A DNA stretch of 64,000 nucleotides from JAVJST01 sp965229715 (lineage in GTDB: Bacteria > Pseudomonadota > Alphaproteobacteria > Rhodospirillales > Casp-alpha2). The number at the start of each line of letters is the position of its first letter. Within the stretch, counting starts at the first letter, position 1. Of this stretch, positions 30,389 to 38,203 are shown one piece after another. Location of the stretch: positions 1,860,001-1,924,000 of the forward strand of contig CBDDJL010000002.1 in NCBI GenBank assembly GCA_965229715.1, given 5' to 3'. The position numbers and the translations under genes were made by a program. Below the pieces are notes generated by a model. The model searched no databases. It saw nothing but the letters and a program-made list of their open reading frames with translations, and was not told the DNA's origin.

Positions 30389-32275
30389 CTACTCGGCCGC
30401 TTGCCTCGTCGGATCGCTCGAGCCGCCAGGCTGCACCTGCGTTACGTCGCGAACCGCGCCCTTGGAAGCAGACGTCGTCATGGCTGCATAGGCCTGCAGT
30501 GCCTTCGAAACAACTCGATCACGATTGACCGGTTGCCATGCAAGCGCGCCGCGCGCGTCCATGGCCCGGCGACGCTCAGCCAAAACGCCGGCTTCGACGG
30601 CCAGGTTGATCGACCGGTTTGGGATATCGATCTCAATCGTGTCGCCTTCCTCGGCCAGTCCGATGGCGCCGCCCTCTGCCGCTTCGGGGCTGACGTGGCC
30701 GATCGAAAGGCCGGAGGTGCCGCCCGAGAAACGGCCATCGGTCAGGAGTGCGCAGGCCTTGCCGAGCCCCATGGATTTCAGGTAGCTCGTCGGATACAGC
30801 ATTTCCTGCATGCCGGGGCCGCCCTTCGGACCTTCGTAACGAATCAGCACGACATCGCCCTCGACGATCTTGCCGCCGAGAATGGCCTCAACCGCGTCAT
30901 CCTGGCTTTCGAAGATGCGCGCCTTACCGGTGAACGTCAGGTTCGATTTGTCGACGCCTGCCGTTTTCACAACGCACCCTTCCTGAGCAATATTGCCGTA
31001 GAGAACGGCCAGACCGCCATCATGGCTGTAGGGGTGTTCGGTATCGCGTATGCAGCCGTTCTCGCGGTCGAGATCGAGGGATTCGTAAGTCTTCGACTGA
31101 CTGAAGGCTTCCTTGGTTCGAACGTTGCCTGGCGCGGCCTTGTAGAATTCCAGAACCTCAGCGTCTTTCGTGCGTCGAATATCGAGACTGTCGATGGCTT
31201 GGCCGATTGTCGGGCCGTAGACTGTTGGATTATCGCGGTGAATCAGACCGGCGCGCTCCAGTTCACCCATGATTCCCATGATCCCGCCAGCGCGATGGAA
31301 GTCCTCCATGTGGAACTGCATGGTCGACGGCGCAAGCTTGGAAAGATGCGGCACTTCACGGCTCAGGCGGTCCATGTCGGCCATGGTGAAGTCCAGTTCC
31401 GCCTCCTGCGCCATGGCGAGCAAATGCAGGACCGTGTTGGTCGAACCGCCCATGGCGATATCGACGGCCATGGCGTTCTCAAAGCCTTCGAACGAGCCGA
31501 TCGAGCGCGGCAACACGCTGTTGTCGTCCTGTTCGTAATAGCGCTTGCAGATTTCGACGGCAAAACGGCCAGCCTTCAAAAACAGGTCCTTACGCGCAGC
31601 ATGGGTCGCAAGGGTCGAACCGTTGCCGGGCAGCGCAAGACCGAGGGCTTCAGCGAGACAGTTCATCGAGTTTGCCGTGAACATGCCGGAGCACGATCCA
31701 CACGTCGGGCAGGCCGAACGCTCCTGCTTGAGGGCGTCTTCATCGGAAACGTTCGGGTCGGCAGCGGAGACCATGGCCGAGATCAGATCTGCGCGTTGTT
31801 CCTCGCCTTCAACCTCGATCTTGCCGGCTTCCATCGGGCCACCCGAGACGAACACCGCAGGAATGTTGAGACGCATGGCGGCCATCAGCATGCCTGGCGT
31901 GATCTTGTCGCAGTTGGAAATACAGACCATGGCATCGGCGCAGTGGGCGTTGACCATGTACTCGACGGCGTCGGCGATGAGTTCGCGCGACGGCAAACTG
32001 TAGAGCATGCCGCCATGGCCCATGGCGATACCGTCGTCGACGGCAATCGTATTGAATTCCTTGGCTACGGCGCCGGCCACCTCGATTTCACGAGCGACCA
32101 TCTGACCAAGATCCTTGAGGTGGACGTGGCCGGGTACAAACTGGGTAAACGAGTTGGCAATGGCAATAATCGGCTTGCCGAAATCCTCGTCGGTCATACC
32201 GGTGGCGCGCCAAAGGCCGCGCGCGCCTGCCATGTTGCGGCCGTGGGTCGAAGTTCTGGAACGAAGCTGTGGCAT
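30389..32275 (-). CDS. ilvD: Dihydroxy-acid dehydratase
   Basis: The 628-aa Fe-S enzyme dehydrates 2,3-dihydroxy acids in the valine/isoleucine pathway. VCISNCDKITPGM and CPTCGSCSGMFTANSMNCL carry the cluster Cys; VLLTDGRFSGGTSG is near the C-terminus. The length fits the longer (E. coli-like) class. It is convergent with the GFA pair. Confidence 0.95.
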   Translation of the reverse strand: MPQLRSRTSTHGRNMAGARGLWRATGMTDEDFGKPIIAIANSFTQFVPGHVHLKDLGQMVAREIEVAGAVAKEFNTIAVDDGIAMGHGGMLYSLPSRELIADAVEYMVNAHCADAMVCISNCDKITPGMLMAAMRLNIPAVFVSGGPMEAGKIEVEGEEQRADLISAMVSAADPNVSDEDALKQERSACPTCGSCSGMFTANSMNCLAEALGLALPGNGSTLATHAARKDLFLKAGRFAVEICKRYYEQDDNSVLPRSIGSFEGFENAMAVDIAMGGSTNTVLHLLAMAQEAELDFTMADMDRLSREVPHLSKLAPSTMQFHMEDFHRAGGIMGIMGELERAGLIHRDNPTVYGPTIGQAIDSLDIRRTKDAEVLEFYKAAPGNVRTKEAFSQSKTYESLDLDRENGCIRDTEHPYSHDGGLAVLYGNIAQEGCVVKTAGVDKSNLTFTGKARIFESQDDAVEAILGGKIVEGDVVLIRYEGPKGGPGMQEMLYPTSYLKSMGLGKACALLTDGRFSGGTSGLSIGHVSPEAAEGGAIGLAEEGDTIEIDIPNRSINLAVEAGVLAERRRAMDARGALAWQPVNRDRVVSKALQAYAAMTTSASKGAVRDVTQVQPGGSSDPTRQAAE

Positions 32276-32436
32276 AGTCCCTTTTCCATCCGTGGTTCGT
32301 CGCGACGTTCTAACCCATCAGCTTAGCATGATGCCAGAACAACCGCATCTCCGGCTTGTGACATGTTCACAAAAGGCTTTGCGGTTGCCTCGACCGGGTG
32401 CCGGGTCATAATCGCCGGGAACGATCCGGGGAAACC

Positions 32437-32730
32437 ATGACGACAAGACATTCCGCACGCCGTCACGCCCGCGCCGAGATATCGTTCGATGCGACATTGA
32501 GCGCGAATGGAAAGACCGAGGAATGCCGGATACAGAACATCTCGCCGGGCGGTGCCTTGGTCGCGACCCGAATGACCGTCGAACGCGGAGTTCCAGTTCG
32601 CCTTCAAATCGGCGTCATGGGCGAAGCGGAAGGATCAGTGGCCTGGGTCGGCCGCGGCACGGTCGGTATCAAGTTTGCCAGCGATATCGATACCGTGGGC
32701 GACCTTCTGATGGCCGTCGCCATTTACTGA
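32437..32730 (+). CDS. PilZ-domain protein
   Basis: The 97-aa single-domain protein has RRHAR (Arg8-x3-Arg12) and NISPGGALV (33-41), the two c-di-GMP contact motifs of PilZ. It would be a diffusible c-di-GMP receptor, working with the EAL protein at 46172 or other enzymes of the cell. Confidence 0.85.
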   Translation: MTTRHSARRHARAEISFDATLSANGKTEECRIQNISPGGALVATRMTVERGVPVRLQIGVMGEAEGSVAWVGRGTVGIKFASDIDTVGDLLMAVAIY

Positions 32731-32761
32731 CAAACGATATCGAACGAGGAAACACGCAACA

Positions 32762-34006
32762 ATGACAGATGCGAAGACACTGGATACGGCCTTTGCCCGC
32801 AGCTTGTTCCCGGACCCGTGCTGGCACTGGTCGTTTTTCGAGAATGCCGGCGGCTCGTTCGTTCCCACATCGGTCATCGACCGGCTGACAAGCTACATGC
32901 GCGAATGTCAGGTTCAACCAGGGGGACCTTTCGGCCCGGGGGCCGATGCGCAGGCCCGCATGGATTTGGGCCATGCGACCATGGCGGCGATGATCGGCGT
33001 TGAGCCGGAGGAAGTTGTCATTGGCCCCTCGACATCGATCAACGTCTACGTTCTCGCCAATGCCCTCCGGCCGCTGTGGTCGGAGGGTGATCGCATTATC
33101 GTCGCCGATCAGAACCACGAAGCGAATGCGGGTCCCTGGCATCGGCTTGCTGAGCGCGGTATCGACGTCGTCGTCTGGCCGATCGATTCGGAAAGCGGAC
33201 GGCTGGATCCTGCGGCGTTGCCCGACTTGATGAACGACCGTACGCGGCTGATCGCCTTCCCACACGTTTCGAACCTGATCGGCGAGATCAACGACGTCGA
33301 AGCGATCACCCGTATTGCACATGACGCCGGGGCGCAGGTCTGCGTCGATGGCGTTGCCTTCGCACCGCACCGGGCTATCGAGGTCAAGGCATGGGATGTC
33401 GATTTCTATTTGTTCAGTTTTTACAAGGTTTTTGGTCCGCATATCGGCTGTCTCTACGGGAAACGCGAGCATCTGCTCGAGGCACGCGGACAGTATCACT
33501 ACTTCATCGGCGAAGACCGCCTGCCCTACAAGCTGAACCCGGCCGGTCCGCAACACGAGATAATCGCCTCGTTGACTGGAATTGGCGACTATATCGAGGC
33601 CCTCTACGACCATCATTTCGAAACGCCGGTCAATCACCTGCATCAAAAAGCCAAAGCGGTATCCGGCCTTGTCGAGGCGCATGAGGACGCTCTGACGGAC
33701 AGGTTCCTGGATTTTGCTGCGAGCAAGCCGCGGGTGCGGCTGTACGGCACAGGCGCCGGCGATCCGACGCCCCGCGCGCCGACCTTCGCCTTTACTGTGA
33801 ACGGTATGGCGTCGGCTGAAGTACCGCCGCTTCTGGAGCCCGACAAGGTCGTGGTGAGCAATGGCAATTTCTATGCGCACAGGGTGGTAACGGCCCTTGG
33901 TCTCGATCCCGACGACGGCGTGGTCCGTGCCAGCATGGTGCAATACACGACGGAAGAGGATGTCGACCGGTTGATTGCCGGGCTCGACAGGGTCATTCCC
34001 GATTGA
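32762..34006 (+). CDS. Class V aminotransferase / cysteine desulfurase-like PLP enzyme
   Basis: The 414-aa protein has the class V fold: EVVIGPSTSINVYVLANAL, HEANAGPWHRL, and the PLP-lysine in FSFYKVFGPHIG. HVSNLIGEIND and CVDGVAFAPHRAIEV fit the family. There is no obvious desulfurase Cys loop, so substrate is open (kynureninase-like or selenocysteine lyase-like groups also share this layout). Confidence 0.85.
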   Translation: MTDAKTLDTAFARSLFPDPCWHWSFFENAGGSFVPTSVIDRLTSYMRECQVQPGGPFGPGADAQARMDLGHATMAAMIGVEPEEVVIGPSTSINVYVLANALRPLWSEGDRIIVADQNHEANAGPWHRLAERGIDVVVWPIDSESGRLDPAALPDLMNDRTRLIAFPHVSNLIGEINDVEAITRIAHDAGAQVCVDGVAFAPHRAIEVKAWDVDFYLFSFYKVFGPHIGCLYGKREHLLEARGQYHYFIGEDRLPYKLNPAGPQHEIIASLTGIGDYIEALYDHHFETPVNHLHQKAKAVSGLVEAHEDALTDRFLDFAASKPRVRLYGTGAGDPTPRAPTFAFTVNGMASAEVPPLLEPDKVVVSNGNFYAHRVVTALGLDPDDGVVRASMVQYTTEEDVDRLIAGLDRVIPD

Positions 34007-34017
34007 GGAGTTTGCGA

Positions 34018-34539
34018 ATGTCGAATGTCCGGAAGACGCTCATCGAGGGTTTCGTCGTTTACCGCCTGACCTTTCTATTGTTGGTCGGCGTTGCGATTTC
34101 GTTGGCAGCGGCGAACCAAGCGGCGGCGGATGACCGGCATGCCGGTTATTACTATCCGCCGCCGACCTCCAAGGAAACCTATGTCGCTCGAGCGGAAGCG
34201 CTGGCCGAGGCAGGCCGCCGCCAGCGGATCGGCTTCGTTGTCGGCGTCACAGAGGGTATCAACAACAAGCCCTATCCCCCGGTCGTCTCAGTGTTCGCCA
34301 AGGGCGCCGACGCCGAAAAATTGATTATCGTGGCGATGCAACCGGGCCGGCTCGACACCATCTATCGCATTCGTGCCTATCTTGCCGCGCTGACGTCCGA
34401 AGCACGTCAGACCCAGATCTTTCGCGAATACATGGTCGAGGAGATATTCACCTTTCTCGATCTCTTGAAGCTCCTCGGATTCGAGCGGCTGACCGTCAGC
34501 GACGGCGACACCTTCACGCATCAGGTGAACATTCAATAG
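34018..34539 (+). CDS. Exported protein of unknown function
   Basis: From the ATG at 34018 (GAGG ribosome-binding site) the 173-aa protein has a Sec signal peptide (LTFLLLVGVAISLAAANQAAA) and a conserved-looking body with HAGYYYPPPTSKETYVAR and FTFLDLLKLLGFERLTVSDG. I recall close relatives in alphaproteobacteria, sometimes mislabelled as molybdopterin-related; no function is established. It starts 12 bp after the PLP enzyme stop. Confidence 0.75.
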   Translation: MSNVRKTLIEGFVVYRLTFLLLVGVAISLAAANQAAADDRHAGYYYPPPTSKETYVARAEALAEAGRRQRIGFVVGVTEGINNKPYPPVVSVFAKGADAEKLIIVAMQPGRLDTIYRIRAYLAALTSEARQTQIFREYMVEEIFTFLDLLKLLGFERLTVSDGDTFTHQVNIQ

Positions 34540-34670
34540 GTGTCGGCGCACCATGACGGATCGGCGCTTTAACCCACGTTAATGCAACGCATCGAAACCG
34601 ATGTTCTGTTATTGGGCATGTAACCGTCGGACGCCAGTGTCCGGCGATCGGAACAGCAGGAGCCGTCAGC

Positions 34671-34853
34671 ATGCTTCGTTGGGCAATCGGATTTTTGGTA
34701 TTGGCCTTGATCGCCGCTTTGTTCGGTTTTACCGGCATTGCCGCAGCAGCCGTGGATATCGCGCAAATCCTTTTCTTCCTTTTCATCGTCTTGTTCGCGA
34801 TCGCCCTGGTCGTCCACATGTTTCGGGGCCGTCCGGCACCGCCGCCGCAGTGA
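34671..34853 (+). CDS. DUF1328 small membrane protein
   Basis: The 60-aa protein is two hydrophobic helices with MLRWAIGFLVLALIAALFGF then GIAAAAVDIAQILFFLFIVLF, the DUF1328/YtjA pattern. These are small stress-associated inner-membrane proteins; function is not known. Confidence 0.88.
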   Translation: MLRWAIGFLVLALIAALFGFTGIAAAAVDIAQILFFLFIVLFAIALVVHMFRGRPAPPPQ

Positions 34854-34923
34854 TGTGAATGCGGACGATATTGGATTGAGGATGGCGCAAGCCTGCCCGC
34901 GCGAAGGGATTGGAAAGACGGAT

Positions 34924-35094
34924 ATGTGGAAACCTGCAACCATTCTGCTGTCGATGTTTATCCTCACGGCAACACCTCTCCTGAGCGGCTGCGAGAACAC
35001 CGGCGAACACTTGGAAGATATCGGTGACGAAGCCGGCGATGCCGTCGAGGATGCGGGTGATGCGATCGAGGATGCGACCGACGAACTACAGTAG
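34924..35094 (+). CDS. Small acidic lipoprotein, entericidin-like
   Basis: The 56-aa protein has a signal peptide with a lipobox (LLSGC) and an acidic mature part (DIGDEAGDAVEDAGDAIED) of repeating heptads. It resembles entericidin-type or other small stress lipoproteins and sits just after the DUF1328 gene. Confidence 0.7.
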   Translation: MWKPATILLSMFILTATPLLSGCENTGEHLEDIGDEAGDAVEDAGDAIEDATDELQ

Positions 35095-35107
35095 CAATTG
35101 CCTAATT

Positions 35108-35710
35108 CTAGAGCTTTAGCGGAAACCCGCTATTGTCTTCATGATCCAATGCGGCTGACGTCTGGTGCGGCGCGGTCTTCCTGTTCGCCTTTTGGGCTGA
35201 CGTCAGTGCTTTCTCAAGGTCCTTGGCTTCGCGTTCCAGTTCGCGCTCCAGGCGCTTGATCCGGCGGTTCAATCCTTCAATATTCTTAAGGCGCGTGCGG
35301 CGCTTGTCCGCTTCACGACGGCGCCAGAATTTTCGAAACTTCCACTCGCCGGCGACGGCCAGCATGATCAAGCCTGCGCCGATACAAACCAAACCCGCTG
35401 CAAGATATCCCACTTTGTGGATGGAAACCGCGGTTCCCCAGAATCCGATGGTGACCATTGCCGCCGATGCGGTGAACAGCAGCCGGTTCACCGGTACTTC
35501 TTCCTTCTGAACCTCGTTCTGGGCGTCGGCGATGTTGGCGGCGATCTCGGCGAGCGCCATGGCCTGCCATTTTCGGAACGACATGCCCTCGTCGATCTTG
35601 CGACCCTCGCGAATGAATTGTTCGAGGCGTAGAACGACATATGTCGCCCGATCCTCGGGCGTTGGATTGTTCGGCAGATCTGGTACGACGAAATCGCCGG
35701 AGCGGAACAT
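35108..35710 (-). CDS. Two-TM protein with basic C-terminal coiled coil
   Basis: From the ATG at 35710 the 200-aa protein has an N-terminal soluble part, two TM helices (about residues 80-100 and 108-130) and a basic helical tail (RLKNIEGLNRRIKRLERELE) forming a coiled coil. No family recognised. Divergent from the PhyH gene, whose start lies 140 bp away. Confidence 0.6.
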   Translation of the reverse strand: MFRSGDFVVPDLPNNPTPEDRATYVVLRLEQFIREGRKIDEGMSFRKWQAMALAEIAANIADAQNEVQKEEVPVNRLLFTASAAMVTIGFWGTAVSIHKVGYLAAGLVCIGAGLIMLAVAGEWKFRKFWRRREADKRRTRLKNIEGLNRRIKRLERELEREAKDLEKALTSAQKANRKTAPHQTSAALDHEDNSGFPLKL

Positions 35711-35849
35711 GATGGGCGCCTTTGAAACACACGACTCCAGCAACGAGCCTTGCACATGTCTGGTTAAGACAGCGTTATGCGTGGACCGATATCGGCAATT
35801 GTCGGGGGAAAGGGGAACGTCCATACTGTCGCTTCTGGAGGATGCCGAG

Positions 35850-36668
35850 ATGCCCGAATTGCAGGAAATCGATGCTGGCCAGGGCGCAACAGCAATCTGT
35901 GAAGCGATAGAACGCGACGGTGCGTGCATCGTGCTGAATGCGCTTTCAACCGAACATTTAGTCGGAATGAACCGCGATCTCGATGATATCATCGCTGCGA
36001 CATCGCCCGGTCTGCGTCACCCGACCGAGGAGTTCTTTGTCGACTTCTACGGCAAAAGCACTATTCGACTGGACGGATTGCCGGCAAAGTCCGACACCTT
36101 CGTCGAGGTCATGCAGGTGCCCCTGATGCATGAAGTCTGCGATCATTTCATTGTCCCGCACTGTCAGGCCTATCTGTTGAATACGGCGCAACTGATTCAG
36201 ATCGGGCCGGGCGAGTCGGCGCAGCTCATTCACCGCGACGAGGACGCGTGGCCGGAGATGCCGGCCGACAGACCGCAGCTGGAGGTCGAGGCGATGTTCG
36301 CGCTCAGCGATTTCACCGTCGAGAACGGCGCGACCCAGGTCGTGCCGGGCTCGCACCTCTGGGAAAAAGAGCGGGAACCCGAGCCAAACGAAGTAACCCA
36401 GGCGGTCATGAAAGCGGGGTCGGCGCTTTACTATCTTGGCTCAACCCTGCACGGCGGCGGCGCCAACCGGACCACACATGAACACCGCCGTGGAATGTTC
36501 TACGGCTATGTCGTCGGTTGGTTGCGAACCGAGGAAAATCTCTATCTCACGGTGCCGTTCGAAAAGGTCCGCGACATGCCCGATCGCGTCAAGGAACTGC
36601 TCGGCTATGCGCCGCATCGCGGCATCGGGGTCGTCGACGTCGGCAGTCCCATGGCGCTTTTCGAATAG
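35850..36668 (+). CDS. Phytanoyl-CoA dioxygenase (PhyH) family protein
   Basis: The 272-aa Fe(II)/2-oxoglutarate enzyme has the metal site LIHRDEDAWP (His-x-Asp) and the distal His in GSTLHGGGANRT, with the 2OG-binding Arg likely in the following RRGMFYG. GATQVVPGSHLW is typical. GGAGG precedes the ATG at 35850. Substrate unknown. Confidence 0.88.
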   Translation: MPELQEIDAGQGATAICEAIERDGACIVLNALSTEHLVGMNRDLDDIIAATSPGLRHPTEEFFVDFYGKSTIRLDGLPAKSDTFVEVMQVPLMHEVCDHFIVPHCQAYLLNTAQLIQIGPGESAQLIHRDEDAWPEMPADRPQLEVEAMFALSDFTVENGATQVVPGSHLWEKEREPEPNEVTQAVMKAGSALYYLGSTLHGGGANRTTHEHRRGMFYGYVVGWLRTEENLYLTVPFEKVRDMPDRVKELLGYAPHRGIGVVDVGSPMALFE

Positions 36669-36713
36669 ACGAAACGCTTTCGTTCCATGCACTGCGTCAG
36701 GCCTTGTGGCTCG

Positions 36714-37340
36714 TTACGCCGTCACTTGCCCGACGGATAGTCGTTGTGCGCCGAGGGCGACACCGTAATCAACGTTCGAATAGACGTTGAGGCCAAGATC
36801 GTCGATTGCGGCTGCTGCGGATGCCCGATCGGAGTCTTCGATCGCGATGGTCACCATTTCGCGTCCCCTGACTGTCACAATTGTAGTTTCCGCGCGGCAG
36901 CTACCCCGTTCGAACAATGTGCGGGATTTCTTCGTTTCGACGATATCAACGACGCGGCCAGCAACGCCGATCGGCGCAAGGCTGGCGATTAGGTCACGAG
37001 CATCGCCGGCAGCGCTTACCGCGGGTGCCGTTTCCGCACCGAGGCTTGCAACGAGTTGAGCGACCTCAGCAGAATCCAGCGGAAAGCCGCTTGTCAGGGA
37101 CTGAACCCAGTACTGGTAACGGTCGGAGATCTCGCGCAACTCTTTTATTTCCAGCTGATCGCCGTGACGCAGCTTGACGAGACGCGGGCTGGGGCGGGTG
37201 GGCAAAAGGTAGATATCGGTGCGGGTTTCGGACGATGTCTGCCGCCACTCGGCTTGCAGAATGCCGGTCGAGCCCTGCGGCTGGTCCGGCCAGCACCGAA
37301 ACTCCCATCGGCCGGTGTCGTCCGAACCCGCTGTCGTCAT
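36714..37340 (-). CDS. CYTH-like hypothetical protein
   Basis: The 208-aa protein starts near ETRTDIYLLP and has VKLRHGDQLEIKELREI, then a second half with TIVTVRGREMVTIAIEDSD. This EIKx/VKLR arrangement resembles CYTH/triphosphate-tunnel enzymes, but the ExExK start is not clear, so the call is tentative. It is followed 8 bp later by mscS in the other direction of reading order (both minus). Confidence 0.5.
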   Translation of the reverse strand: MTTAGSDDTGRWEFRCWPDQPQGSTGILQAEWRQTSSETRTDIYLLPTRPSPRLVKLRHGDQLEIKELREISDRYQYWVQSLTSGFPLDSAEVAQLVASLGAETAPAVSAAGDARDLIASLAPIGVAGRVVDIVETKKSRTLFERGSCRAETTIVTVRGREMVTIAIEDSDRASAAAAIDDLGLNVYSNVDYGVALGAQRLSVGQVTA

Positions 37341-37348
37341 ATCGCAGG

Positions 37349-38179
37349 TTAGGAGGATGCCTGTATCATGTGCACGTCGCGTTGCGGGAACGGGATCGAA
37401 CATCCGGCGCCCTCGACCGCGGCCTTGCTCTGCTCCGTCAGATCGAAATAAACGGGCCAGAACACGTCGCCGTTCGCCCAGCAGCGCATCTGTAGATTGA
37501 CGGAACTGTCCGCAAGAACGGTCACCAGAACCTGCGGTTCCGGGTCCTTGTTGATCCGCTCGTCGTTCATCATCAGATCCATCAGGGCCTTGCGGGCATC
37601 GTCGATATTGTCGTCGTAGGCAATGCCGATCGTAATGTCGGCGCGGCGTGTCGCATTGCGGGAATAGTTGGTGATGGAAGAACCCCAGAGGCCTGCGTTC
37701 GGCGCCAGGATACAAACGCCTTGCGGTGTCGTGAACTCTGTCGAGAACAGGCCGATCTCCTTGACCGTGCCAGATACGCTGCCGGCATCGACATATTCGC
37801 CAGCGCGGAACGGGCGAAGCAGTAACAGCATGACCCCAGCAGCGACGTTTGACAGCGTACCTTGCAGGGCAAGACCGATGGCGAGGCCCGCGGCGCCGAG
37901 TACCGCAATAATGCTCGTCGTCTCGACACCGAACTGGTTGAGCACGCCGACAATGACAAAGACGAGAACGAGGTAGCGCGCCGAAGACGAGATGAACGGC
38001 TTGAGCGTCTCGTCCATACGGTCGATCCGGTCGAGCCCCTTGTGGACGGTACGTTTGACCCAGCCCGCGACCATCCAGCCGATAATCAGAATGGCGAGAG
38101 CGCCGACGATCTGAAGGCCGTACTGGCTCACGACCGGGATGATGCTATCGATGATTTGCCGAATATCTTCTTGTGTCAT
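37349..38179 (-). CDS. mscS: Small-conductance mechanosensitive channel, MscS family
   Basis: The 276-aa protein has three N-terminal TM helices, the pore-lining helix LGAAGLAIGLALQGTLSNVAAGVMLLLLRPF, the GEYVDAGSVSGTVKEIGLFSTE beta domain and a C-terminal alpha/beta part. This is the short MscS class that opens under membrane tension to release solutes. Confidence 0.95.
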   Translation of the reverse strand: MTQEDIRQIIDSIIPVVSQYGLQIVGALAILIIGWMVAGWVKRTVHKGLDRIDRMDETLKPFISSSARYLVLVFVIVGVLNQFGVETTSIIAVLGAAGLAIGLALQGTLSNVAAGVMLLLLRPFRAGEYVDAGSVSGTVKEIGLFSTEFTTPQGVCILAPNAGLWGSSITNYSRNATRRADITIGIAYDDNIDDARKALMDLMMNDERINKDPEPQVLVTVLADSSVNLQMRCWANGDVFWPVYFDLTEQSKAAVEGAGCSIPFPQRDVHMIQASS

Positions 38180-38203
38180 TAACCTTGCTCCTCGGTGCCA
38201 CGA

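Noticed and set aside
30302..32326. Plus-strand 674-aa ORF
   Set aside because: It lies fully antisense to ilvD, which has all active-site motifs; high GC keeps the opposite frame open.
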